64,000 nucleotides of DNA from Sipunculus nudus (taxonomy: Eukaryota > Annelida > Sipuncula > Golfingiida > Sipunculidae), in NCBI GenBank assembly GCA_026874595.1, contig CM049307.1, forward strand, positions 36,372,862 through 36,436,861, read 5' to 3'. A program made the translations under genes and the position numbers. The notes under the pieces were generated by a model, which was given only the letters and a program-made list of their open reading frames with translations, was not told the origin of the DNA and searched no databases. Of the stretch, positions 11,316 through 22,600 are shown in pieces; the stretch's first letter is position 1, and the number at the start of each line of letters is the position of its first letter.

Positions 11316-11816
11316 GTAAGTTTACCACTCAGCACTGTGATTGTGTTTTCAAGCACAGCTGGACGGGCCCATTCTCAGATCGTCTCAGCTGAACTCTCAT
11401 ATGCGTTTGACATTTTGGAATAATCTGCCTAGATTTACTGTTACTGGTTAACTAGTGAAAGCAGTGTTAGTGTCACTTTTTGAATTTCTTCCATCACTAA
11501 CAACAACTGTGACAGGTCATGCTGGTGGTGATTGTTTTTTTCTGTAAATCAAGTTAGAATTTGATCTATGAAGTATGATTTAGTATAAAGTATAAATTTA
11601 TATGACAGGCTCTGACTGAAACAACTAAAACTGGCTGTAGGTTAGCCAGGTGTAATTGTTATTTTTTATGTCATGTAATCCTAATATTACATAACAATAC
11701 TAATTCAGACCTGTGTATATGCTGTTTTCACTGTATAATAATATGTAAAGATAAGATATTTTTATTTCAGGTAAAAAACCCATATAAAAAGAATACAATA
11801 AAAAGATGGATTAACA

Positions 11817-12427
11817 TCAAGAACCATACCTTCCTGTATGCAAACGATCACCCCTGGTTTGGTGTGTACAAGTTTGCCAGGTAGACCACAGGATGCCAGA
11901 CTTGATAGTATTGTTATCATATAAACACTTAATAATTATGTTTGAGCTATTTACCAGTCTACACATAAATCTATAAATATTTTTCTGTATTACCACATCA
12001 AAGTTATCTTGTCCATTAACTACATACATTGCCTTAGCACTATCCATTCTAGAATAGTTAAGAAACCGTCCGAGTATGTTATTACAACCAATCCTGATTT
12101 TACTGTACATCTGTTTTGAATAATTACACCACAGTGTGACATTATAAAAATTTGAACAGTATGCTTGGTACAAGGATGCAAGGATCGTCGGTGAACATTT
12201 ACTAAATTTACGCAAAAAAATATTACTTCGTGCATATAAACTTCTCAATTGCTTTAACATATCTTCATGATCTTGCAGAGTATCTTGAATTACAACACCT
12301 AAATATTTCACTTTTGATACCAACTTAATTTCCAAGCCTCCTAATGTCACCTTTGGACAGACAAGATTGTAACCTTTTGGTCTAATCACCAAACATTCTG
12401 TTTTCTGAGGATGTGCCCACCTTTTCT
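11817..12427 (-). mobile_element. Dead LINE fragment (C-terminal end of reverse transcriptase region)
   Basis: The minus-strand frame reads WAHPQKTECLVIRPKG, then VKYLGVVIQD, then RSLYARSNIFLRKFSKCSP, LYQAYCSNFYNVTLW and YSKQMYSKIRIGCNNILGR. This is the typical end of LINE ORF2 after the catalytic domain: a K(T/S).C.V.R...K motif, the KYLGV thumb motif, then the cysteine-containing connection region ending in a conserved R.L block. The pattern best resembles CR1/Rex-type LINEs. The catalytic YADD region is absent: an in-frame TGA lies just upstream (on the minus strand near 12,436) and no RT motifs follow in the 12,440-13,000 interval. It is a 5'-truncated, inactive copy lying antisense in intron 1. 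Confidence 0.75.
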
Positions 12428-12831
12428 TTCAAAATGTATTATCAGCTGGAATACTCAAAGTTTAAAGTAAATCTTTATTTTTTTTCAGATTCCGAGTACA
12501 TTGATTTTGAGGCAACTATATTTGGAATAACAAATTCAAAGAAAAAATTATGAAGGGAACAAAATGCAGAATTGCCAGAAACGTTAACATTTGAGAAATA
12601 TATTTGTTGATTAACTGATACTTCAAACATGAAGAATATAGATCACAAAAAAATAAATTTTGAACAGAATCATAAAACCCTGAAAAGAGAAAACATTTTC
12701 CCACAATCTTTACAGAAAGAGACTTTTTTCTTTCATTAATAGTTTGTCAGATCATGCTTCATAGGTTTATTGTACACAGTAAAACCCAGTCATTTAAAAG
12801 AGAATTTATGAAAGTTCATAATGGCAGATTC

Positions 12832-12856
12832 GGGGGGAGGGGGGGGGGGGGAGGGG
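12832..12856. repeat. G-rich tract
   Basis: A run of 25 bases composed almost entirely of G with two A interruptions. The open frame starting just before it with a poly-glycine stretch is a product of the tract. Confidence 0.9.
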
Positions 12857-13722
12857 CCTTGTTTGACCAAAACAAATTTTGGATATAGAATAAAACTCTG
12901 TATTGTGTCATATTGCTTTTGTGAATCCCTCCAGATTATATGTATCCTCAATTTTCAAAAGGTTTCCACAGATTTGGAGAAGGGATACTCCCATGCCCTC
13001 ACCCAGGTAGCTTCACACCTTTTCTCTAGCTGCAACTTTCTGGCCTTGGCTAAATCGCTCTCCCCTACCCGATTCTCTAATCCTCTGTCTCTGCTCCTGT
13101 TGTTGGTTTCATAACACTAAAAATTCTAAGAGTGTGCTGGTAATAAAAAGCTCCTGATATGATATTTGTTTCAAGTTTTGATTAAAATTGATCTAACCTT
13201 ATATAATGCTGTCTAATCTGTATTGCATATAATTAACAATATGCAGATCATCAGAATGTGATTTATATTTCGGTGCATTTATTATACATACTGTTATGTA
13301 ATTACCTACAACCCTCAGCTCACTAATTGTGTAGAGCATGAATGGCCCTTAAAACTTTAAGTTTACCTACACACTGGTTTCCCTGAATGCTTGGGTGATC
13401 CTCTGTCTTTGCTCATGAATGAAGGCCCTTTGATATTCCATGTGATGTAAACAGGTTTCCAGACCACAGAGTTAATATTGGGGATATGGGGAGGGGTTTT
13501 ATTGATAATAAATCCTGCAGACCCCTAAGAACTTAATGACTTCTAGTGTTGATAAAGGTGTGACACAGATTTCTCTCTACAAATGAGAAATAATACTGAG
13601 TTTAAACCTGTAAGTTAGATCATGGCATAACCTTCATGAATAATTCATCAGAATAAATACCAATTTAAAAGATTTTTATATATTAGAAAATATATTCTCT
13701 AAAGAATTCAATTAGACACAAG

Positions 13723-15295
13723 TTTTTAGCTCAGCAGACTATAATGAGTCAACTGAGTTATAATAAGCGATGGTCCTTTGTCCATCAGCAGTCGGTCTGT
13801 CTGTCCGTCCATTGAACTTTCAAGACTGCCTAATATCGAAACCACTGAACTGTTTTTTTATCATATTTGACATAAATATTCCTCTTTATATTTACTATGT
13901 ACATACTAGAAATTAGGTCAGTATTAAGAAATTTCATTAACTTGAAGTTATGAGCCCAAACATAATGGATTTTGTAAAAAAAAAATAGGAAAGATATTTG
14001 CTCATTTAACATGAGAATTATTGTAGCTAGAGACTTTTTTTCAAGGATATAACTTAATTTATTCAAGATTCAATTGTATAACTAAAATTAGATCTGATTT
14101 ATTTAATTTTTTAGCATAATTATAAAATCAGTACCTTAATTTTTGCCCAGTTTTGGCCATGGCATGTCTTTTTATTCTGTAAGCACTTTAAATTTGATTT
14201 TCACAGCCGTACACATAAGTGATTAATCCGTTTAATTCTGAAATTTGAAAGTAAAAGCTAAATAGTTAGGCAAGTTATTAAAGTGTCTTTCAGAGGCTCT
14301 ATTGTATTCATATGCATCTTTAGACCGCCCACGTCTGGTCAATACAGTCCTGCCTTGGTAACTGTATTAGAGATGCAACACTGGTCCCCTGCTGTCACAG
14401 GTGTACACTTATTCTCATGGTACTCCCTCCCCACCCCCTCCCCCCCACCAAGTGTATTGCAATAATTGTTATTGTTCGAAATGTATTACTCTAATTGTAA
14501 AGCTGTTTCCAATTCAATGTACAAAACATTTTTTGAGTAATCCAGAAGATGCCCTGTTATTGTAATGTATCATTTTTAAAGAAAATAATTTCCATTTAAA
14601 TCATTTAATTAAAATATAATTAAACACATCAGTAAGCATAATTTGATAATATATGAGCCAAATCATGGATAAATAAAGGTGCAATTTAGAATTGTGAATT
14701 CTCAATCAAATGTTGTTTTCAGATATGAATTGTTTTGCAAATTCAAAAAATACATTTTATAAAAAAAATTAATACATCTGTGTGCAAAATATGATGTAAC
14801 CTGACAAAAATTTTTATAGATTCTGCTGCAATTTATAATTGTGAATCAACTTAAATATTCAGATATATATGTAATGCTGTACATGAATAGTAAAATTTAT
14901 AAACTTGAAAAAAAAATGATGTAATAAAGAAAAATTATGATCTAATGCAAACATTCATTCATTATTTTCCTGGATTTGGAATTAAAGTGATTAGATTTGT
15001 TTTCCATCTGTCTGCCTGTTTTTAAATATAAATAATTATGAATAAACTTTTTTTCCTGTAAGCACTGTTGAATTTAATTTCATATTCTGTATGTATATGC
15101 AAAGGTCTTGTAACTCCAATCATGAACTCCCACCCTAACACACCCCCCCCCCTCCCACTGCCTTTGAGTCCTTCCACCAGAGCCCTGGGGGCAATAATTT
15201 TATTGCAACTACATAAAATTTATTAAATATAAAGAACTCCTCCCCCCCCCGACCCCCACTGCACCAACTATCAAGTCCCATCACCTTCATGAGGA
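13723..15295 (+). mobile_element. GCTCAGCTGA-family Helitron-like element, 3'-truncated copy
   Basis: Begins TTTTTAGCTCAGCAGACT followed by a partner arm CAACTGAGTTA, then a (GTCC/GTCTGTCC)n run and TGCCTAATATCGAAACCACTGAACTG. It matches the opening of the full copy at 42,845. Two internal units follow, each marked by a (T)CTGTAAGCACT...GATTT/AATTT block (about 14,180 and 15,057). Similarity to the copy at 30,066 continues to about 15,295 (ATCAAGTCCCATCACCT), after which the 3' end with GACCCATGGGTC is missing. It stops about 135 bp before the first coding exon. No reading frame is shared between copies. Confidence 0.7.
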
Positions 15296-15430
15296 CTTTG
15301 AACTTTCTTGCAACTGTTCACATTTTATAAGATTGAACAGTTTTCTGAACTTGCATTATTCAATAATTATTGTATGCAGCATTAAGCTTTCCATCACGTG
15401 GAAATTTAATTAGTTTTTGATGCGTTTCAG

Positions 15431-15643
15431 ATGGAGAGCACGAGCCTGGCCAGTGTGCTGGATGTGACAACGGAGACGAGCACATTTCGGGAGGAGCTGA
15501 CGTCTTCATCTCCTGCTGAGGATGAGATGACCACACTTAATTCTACTGTCAGGAGGATCCCCCTCATCTTTCTACAGACTCCATCAGCTTTAGGCATCGC
15601 TGGAGCCTTTGCCTTTGCTGCTTTGATCATCACATGTCATCAT
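15431..15643 (+). CDS. TMEM184B: TMEM184B-like, first coding exon (residues 1-71)
   Basis: This exon encodes the N-terminus of a TMEM184 protein, a multi-pass membrane protein of the DUF300 / organic solute transporter alpha-like family. The 71 residues are a Ser/Thr/Glu-rich, poorly conserved leader of about 45 residues, then a hydrophobic first membrane segment (about residues 46-68, around GIAGAFAFAALIITCHH). The ending ITCHH corresponds to ITCHQ in vertebrate TMEM184B. The ATG sits directly after a splice acceptor (TGCGTTTCAG), so the start codon opens the exon. The exon ends in phase 0 at CAT|GTAAGT. If the upstream exon ending at 11,315 is joined here, an in-frame TAG lies 7 codons before the ATG and position -3 is G, which supports this start. 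TMEM184B is known from endolysosomal and axon-maintenance studies in other animals; transport activity is not proven. The next exon is about 48 kb downstream. Confidence 0.88.
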
Positions 15644-15699
15644 GTAAGTAACAAATAATACATCTCCCACAGTGCTTGGTTTCTATGGAAATGTAGGAC

Positions 15700-16265
15700 T
15701 GGCTGAAGGAAGGACCAGCAAAACCTTTAAACCAATAGTCCTTAGAGTTACGGGTAAAATGGTCTTCCTCCCCCCCCTAAAAAAAAGAGTGGGAAAAGCT
15801 ACACTGGTCCAAGGAAGGAAAAAAAAAACTATAATCTGATTGACCTTACAGGAAATAGTAGTCATCCACTAGGGTTAGAAAAGCTGCGTTGGTCCAAGAA
15901 AGATCAAAAACCTAAAAACTGATCAACTTCACAGGAAAAAGTAGTCATCTAAAAGAATCAGAAAGAAGCACAGGTTCAAGATAGAACCTGAAAACCTATA
16001 AACTGATCAATTTAACAGGAAATAATAGTCATCTATAAGGATTAGAAAAGCTGCATTGGTCCAAGAGAAAGGATCGAAAACCTATAAACTGATCGACCTT
16101 ACAGGATGGTTGTCCTCCAAAAGAATCAGTAAAGATGTACTGTACTAAGGAAGGACAAAAAATCTTACCTGATTGACCTTACAGAAAATAGTTGCACTGG
16201 TCCAAGAAAGGACTAGAAAAACTAAAAGCTAATATCTGTTACCAGAAAAAAAAAATCAGTCATCT
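15700..16265 (+). repeat. Degenerate tandem repeat, about 84 bp unit, six copies
   Basis: Units are marked by TGGTCCAAGAAAGGA, followed by AAACCTATAAACTGATCAAC, an AC(A)GGAAA block and TAGTCATC. The marker recurs at about 15,806, 15,890, 15,972, 16,056, 16,140 and 16,198, giving spacings near 84 bp (the last is shorter). It starts within 60 bp of the first coding exon's donor site. Confidence 0.75.
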
Positions 16266-16454
16266 GGTCAACTAAATTAATATAAGACATGGAATAAATT
16301 GTTAAAAATAATTTATCAAATGGCAAAATATGATACATTGATAGTGGACAGCTCACTCATGCCTTTTTATACTACTATGGAAATGCAGGCTCCAAAATAT
16401 GCGCACCTGCTGGATGAATTTAGTCATAAATGCAGGACAGCTTAGACAAAAAAA

Positions 16455-16737
16455 ATAAAAGATATGGTTTACAGGCACTGCCCCCGTCAATTTTAACCCC
16501 CACATAAAAAAAATTAATTTTGAATTTTATCTTTCAAAAAATAAATTGATGCAAATTTGATAAGATCTCCATTGTCATGTTGTGCTTTTACCTGTTTAGC
16601 AAAAAAAAAATCTGTTATTATCATACTTTTCCATGATCATATGAGATTTTTATCAAAACCTACAGGAAAAAAGGTAAAAAAATTGCCGCCCACACTGATT
16701 TTTTTATATAAGTGTCACAGAACCATACCTTTTTTTC
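16455..16737 (+). mobile_element. MITE with TATGGTT inverted ends, copy 1
   Basis: Ends GATATGGTTTACAGGCAC and GTGTCACAGAACCATACC are inverted repeats of each other, flanked by A and T runs. The interior shares GTCAATTTTAACCCCCA, GATAAGATTTCC-like, TTTAACCTGTTTAGC-like and ATGATCATATGA blocks in order with the copy at 56,296. It is about 283 bp, with no coding capacity. The superfamily is undecided because the target duplication is hidden in the A/T runs. Confidence 0.7.
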
Positions 16738-17808
16738 TTTGGCCTTAATACTGTTTTATAAATTTGTTTTATTAGACATGGTCACTGTGGTAATCAAATT
16801 ATCCTGTTTCTTTGAATTTCTAGCCAGCTTTAATGCAGGAGTAATTTAAATATTTCCCATAGGAGGAAGCATCCCTGTATAACTATATAGTCTTACATGA
16901 TGTATAACCTTCACCAAGCTTACAGTAACACATGTTGATGTATCTGCCAGGATAAGTGTGTGTAAGCAGGTTGGGACCGGATGAGGATATTGACACTGTT
17001 GGTTGATTAGAGCTGGTCGTAATTTTTTCAGACAGGCTGACATGATGGGTTCATTTTAAATCCAACCTGTAAGTGTTACACAAATGAATGGGTTAAATAA
17101 GCAACAGGATATTGCCCAGCACACATCAGTACACATTATCAGCCTAGTGCATTAGTAGATTGGCAAATTCCCATTAGACAAATTAGAGGTGTATTGTGGT
17201 CTGCACTTTGCTCACTAATGTACAGAATATATCATCAGACTTCAGACTATCATCAGAATATCTTGCATATCTTTAAAAATTGACATTAAACTAAACTTTA
17301 TCAACTTAAACTTGGTTTGGGCATTAAATATTAACATTCGTTGCTAAAGGTTATTGATATTTTCCTAACATTTAAAAACTGTTTCTTACCTACTTCGAAT
17401 TAGAAATGGTCTTTGTAGGAATATACTTGTGTATAATTCCTCAGATATGATCTCTTGATATTGTGTAAGCATCCAAATACACATCAGATGTGATATAAAT
17501 AAAAAATGTTAAATTAAGTCATACTCATTAAGGTTACTTGTGTAACTTATGCTCCAGTTCCTGCAGAAGTGCTTGTCATCATGTCAGAATCATGTCAGTA
17601 TTTTGTCTCCCTGTGGCTACAATTTTATTGTTAAAGATAACAGGTTTCACGACCTATGAATATATGTCTCTGTAGGGTTGTGGCAGAATATCCAGGTATA
17701 CCAGCAATACCTGATATCATACAGGGGAGAAAGTATACAAATAATTAATCAAATAAACTCATAAATATACAGCAAGTTATGTATACTGCTTGTCTAATTC
17801 TAAAACGT

Positions 17809-17880
<72 letters not shown>

Positions 17881-19237
17881 TCCATATCTTTTGGTAAATA
17901 TATTATAATGTATACCTCATATATCCTGTTAGTAGGTGTTTAAACAAACCTAAAGTTATACAACAATATTACATACTTGAAGTATTCATTGGAAGATCTG
18001 TTCAGCTCCCATACAGTTTTAAAGAAATAAATATTGGACATACTGTTATCTGAGGAGAATATGTTTGATGTCACTGTATATTTGTGTGGATATGATTTTA
18101 TTTATAGATAATTATTTCCAATACTGGTTCAGCATCTCTCATTGCTAATGGTAGTGGAATGTAAGAGCTCCAGAGGCCTAGAGAGGCATTTAGATCCCAT
18201 TAGTGTGACTATTATTTTCATGAGGGAGCATCTTAGTATAAGAGTCTTCCATGGTGGCAATTTCTGAGGCTTCCTGCGGGGAAGGGAGAAGCATCTCACA
18301 TGCCAGCCGCCATCAGGATACCCCAGACTGCTTGGTGTTACCTCATATCCATACAATTTACTACACTGACTGTGTTATCCAAAGCAAATGAATCCTGTGT
18401 AAGGCACAGCACAGCAAGCCCTGCAGGAACCTGGCACTTTACAGAGCCATTTGCAATATTGATCGAAGGTCTCTGCTGAACCCTAGCAGTAAAAAAGAAT
18501 AAAAAGAAGTGGAGTTAAATGCTCAAAAAATCTGTTCAAAATATTATTTTATTCATCAGGTTAATAGTTCTCTCAGGTGTAATTTATTTAAATATTGATT
18601 TGCAGGAAATTAACCTGGCTTTCTTTCACAGTGGTTCTGTAAAAATACAATATCTCACTCCCACTCAAAAAATTAAAAATTAGGTTAATGTGACATCATT
18701 AGTTGATGGCTTGGGAGAAAACAAAGTTTTGTAATTATTCATTATATTTATTTAATTATGGTGGTATGGTAGTCTATCTTTATACCACTTTAGACTTTAC
18801 CTTTGGACCTCTATATCAGAGCTCAGGGCTATATTGATTTCAGATATTTGCTTCTCATCCCAGGATGAAGAGGCCTTTTTTCCCCTCCCTTGTGGGAGAG
18901 TCTTCTAAGAAGACGTCAGACCAGTTAGCCAGATTTACATCACAATCTATTTTAATATGCATATTTATTGTTTTCCATTATTTTGCTAAATCAAACAACT
19001 CAAATTCCTTGAATAATGACTTCATCCTGGGGAAAGGCACAAAGTTTTGAATAAGCCTGAGTAGTGTGTTAGATTCAGCATATTTAGTTAATACCTTGAT
19101 GGGAAAACTTTTTCTCTGTGAGATGCCCCTTGACAATAGTCAACAATCCCATTGACAACTGATCAGGAAACAGATTGAATAAACACAAAGTTTCCCCAGC
19201 TCGATATGCTGAAGGATTCTCATTGAGTTATATTGTG
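16738..19237. other. Intronic stretch with an AT microsatellite, otherwise featureless
   Basis: Contains a long (AT)n tract at 17,813-17,878 (about 33 units). The rest shows no repeat shared with other parts of the window that I could detect and no plausible exon. Confidence 0.5.
17813..17878. repeat. (AT)n microsatellite
   Basis: About 33 uninterrupted AT units, the longest dinucleotide tract in the window. Confidence 0.98.
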
Positions 19238-20139
19238 AGCTTTAAAGCAGGCTATTCACCTGTTTTATTCGTAAAACTTATGTGATTTCTGGCTTACTCT
19301 GCATACATGCTAATGAAATGGAGGTAATTCCTGATGAGAAAAGATCTCATAAAGCCTGTGTTGGGGGTGTATGAGCTTGTTATCTACCAGCTGTTAGTAA
19401 ACACAGACAGTAGCTGGGCCAAAAGTTACAAACATAAAGACCATGAAACCTAAGGTGGAGGATACATGACACCGTAGATCCTCAATCTCCTGTGCTGGAG
19501 GCAAAATGTCACCCTGTTTGCTCTCTATCGCAGGCAGGTGCGCCTTTATCGTGAGAGTCACTGGGGGCAAAAGCAAAGATGGCTGACGATGTCCAAACGC
19601 TCTGCCTGCTGGGCAAGCCCAATAAGTTTGACTGTTTTATATTCCTAAGTCTGAACTCCTGTAGCAGTGAGTAATTCTCTCCATTGCTGAACGGTCTTAA
19701 CGCTAAAATCTGTTGCACAATGTAGTTACAATAGGTTTGCTGTAATAATACTGTCAGCCATATTTGTTTTTGCCCGCAAGTCTGCTGGTGCAGCAGCACT
19801 TCCGTGCCTCCACTACAGAAGATCAGAGATCTCCAGCGTCACGTATTGCATATATATGGAAGTTGAGTGGTCACTAGTTGTAAAAATGCCCTTTGCAGAA
19901 CACTGGTTTGTTTGACTTGTTGCCAGATGTCCTTGTTGAACATGTTTGTTGAATATGCTTCCACCATCTTCCCCCCCCCCCCCCCCCCCCCACCACCACC
20001 ATATTATAAGAACATGGATATTAAAAAAATGAACAGCCTGTGTGCGGTGATATCAGCATTCTCTTGCCTATTTTAAATAAAGGTTCGGGTTTTTATCTAT
20101 AGTCTATAGAAGTCAGATATATTAATAAGCCCCTTTAAA
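19238..20139 (+). mobile_element. TTTAAAG-family interspersed element, copy A
   Basis: Starts TTTAAAGCAGGCTATTCACC and ends AAGCCCCTTTAAAA. The first and last 7 bases (TTTAAAG / CTTTAAA) are inverted repeats. Diagnostic internal blocks are TTATGTGATTTCTGGCTTAC, CTGTTAGTAAACACA and AACATGGATAT. The segment between about 19,400 and 19,900 is longer than in copy C and may contain an additional insertion. A 21-base C tract (19,971-19,991) sits at the site where the other copies read GCCCCC. Confidence 0.7.
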
Positions 20140-22600
20140 ATCAATCCCAGCCACAGTCACTGGTAAACACTGCTTCAAAATTCATGATGTCAGGACTGAA
20201 ATAATCAACCATGTGCCAGGTACTTTGGCCAAAGCTTCCTTAGGCCAAAGGTATATTTTTTTAGTTAAACTGAGTAATTTAAGAGCAGTGTTATTTTTAG
20301 AATTACTTTTCTTTTGCTTGTAAGGTGGAAGGATTTAGTGGAAGCCAGCTCTAGTCAAACAGAGTGGAGTGATTTGTGAGCATGCTCAGGTGTTATGCAA
20401 GCTTCCGCAGTAATAAAGTTAAGCAGGGACTAACAGGCAGTGATGATTCTTGCTTGTTGTAAAATGTTTTTAAAAGATATATCTTCTTTAAGGAATTTAA
20501 CAGAATCATAAATTATATTTTAGAAGAAGCACATACACAAAAAGATAAAAACACAATTTATGGTAAGTTGTCCAGGTCTGTCATATATCACCATTAAAAT
20601 GACCTTTACATATCAAGAGCAAGATTCCTTGCAACAGGAATAAGATACATGACAGCAATCAGCTTTGAGGCTTCCTAGGTTTGCTGATTTATGCTCAAAG
20701 GAATGCAGTTTAAATCTTCTAGGTGTTCACATTAATTGCCATTATTCTGGACTTAGATTATGTCAGTCATGGACTCAGAGTTCCCATACTTTATGACAGT
20801 GTTAGCTGTTACCAGTAGTATGATGACCATTGCATCTGCTATGCTATGATTCTGGAATGAGAAATAAGTCATGCCATAAAGGAGAGCAAAATGTGCTCAG
20901 AGTTAGTGTTAAGAAGTTATGAAAACCTTTGATGGTAGAAACAAGGACTGAAACTTTATTGCATTTTGAGAACTTTCTAAATAGAGAAAAATCGGTCAGT
21001 TGTAAATGTTACTTAATTCATACTTATAGACATTTGCCTTAGGGTATTTGTGGATATTCTACTTTGCTATGCAGTATTACCATACCATATACCAATGGTA
21101 TATATTGATGCAACAACTATTGTATACTGGAAAACCTGATGTATAAGACAGTCCTATGCATAAGGAATTTAATTTTTTAGGTTATCATTTATCACAACCA
21201 GTTGAGGCCAGTGGTTGCTTATTTTTTTAATAAAATTTATCATACTGATCCTCACAGAACCTTCATGAAAGTAAATTGTACTGAATTGTACAGTACAGAG
21301 CATTGGATACATGCATCTCACACTGGGTCTCCATTTCTTTCTCAGTTCAGCCAGGTATTTAAATTTAATCAGTTATTCTGTTTCAAACATACAACTATAT
21401 GCCTCATTGTGAACCATGTTTTAAACTATCAACCTATGACATGTTCAGCTTTTTTCACATCAGTTAACTTTTATCACCTATATAGATTTTTGAATGCAAG
21501 GGCATATTGCCAAAATATGTTGACATATGTTTCCGCTCTATGCCTGGTGTTATAAATGTCAGTATCAGTCATGCATTTAACATGAAATAAATAAGAAAAT
21601 CAAACGCAAACAAGAAGTACATCAAGTAAAATGATCTTAAAGACATAACCTCTATGCTCCTTGCTGTTTATATTGTATTTGTAGCGATTATAAACATTCA
21701 TCATAATTTAAACATCCGTGTATGTAAAACTGTTCCCGGCTGTGGAAAGGTTAAAGCCTAATAGTATATATGTATGAAATTAATATGGTGCTTATAGGTA
21801 TAAATTGGAACAGGCGGCTTTTACAGGCGCTCTTGTGTAATATACCCTTTCCATGTTTAATAGTACAGGTTAATGCCCAATAATGTTTACCGGTACTTGC
21901 ATGTGATATGTTGATAATATCTACAAGGTAAAGTTAGAGCTTAACAAAATATGTGTCATATGGTGCTTATATCCCAGTCTACACTAGTATTGTTAGTATT
22001 TGAGGCATATGGCAAGGGATATTGATGGCAGGAGTGTCTGCTCCAGTAAGACCCCATGTGGTTTCTCTGGCCATCAGCAGACCTGTGACCTGGCAAAGTG
22101 CTATGTACATGCTGGCTGTATCAGGATTTGTTTGACTGCTCCAGGTTTACACAGTGAAAACACAGCAGCAAAGTGCTGCACAGGGCTGCCCTGTCAGGTG
22201 CTATTACTTCTCACTCTGCGTCCATAGCAGAACTGGGCTGAGATGTATTTCATGAATCTTACACTTCCTTGAATGTAATGGGATTGTTAAGTTACAAAAT
22301 AAAACATTTTCTCTTTTTAAATAATAATGATGCCATTATATGTACAATATAAATGTCAGATTATACCTGATTGATAAAAATGCTGTAGCCATACTATTTT
22401 ACAAAATAAAAACATTTAAAATACATAGAAGTGTAAATCAGTGCATGTTGATTTATACATATAAATTCATATATCTGCATCATGTGGAATATTGAGTCCA
22501 CAGTGCCATTTAATACAACTATGAAATTAAGACTAAATGTATGAGTGACCATCAATATGTACCAAACTCATTGATTACTGTAGCATTCACAATAATTGTA
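20140..22600. other. Intronic stretch with no identifiable feature
   Basis: AT-rich intronic DNA. The frames at 21,202-21,555 and 22,000-22,227 have no recognisable domain or flanking splice support. No repeats shared with the rest of the window were noticed. Confidence 0.45.

Larger units (their letters stand above)
11316..15430 (+). other. Intron 1 of the TMEM184B-like gene
   Basis: Bounded by GTAAGT at 11,316 and TTTCAG at 15,425-15,430. It contains a dead LINE fragment on the minus strand, a mixed G-rich tract (12,832-12,856), and a truncated GCTCAGCTGA-family element that fills 13,723-15,295. Between these, AT-rich DNA with no supported reading frame is seen (11,320-11,800 and 12,860-13,720). 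It is an intron only if the 11,315 donor is real. Confidence 0.5.

Noticed and set aside
12427-13000. Upstream extension of the LINE frame toward catalytic reverse transcriptase motifs
   Set aside because: An in-frame stop lies just beyond 12,427 and no YADD-like or palm motifs could be read in any frame.
22000-22227. 75-codon cysteine-rich frame
   Set aside because: Superficially like a secreted Cys-rich peptide, but it has no signal sequence and no repeatable cysteine spacing, and lies in the intron without splice sites.
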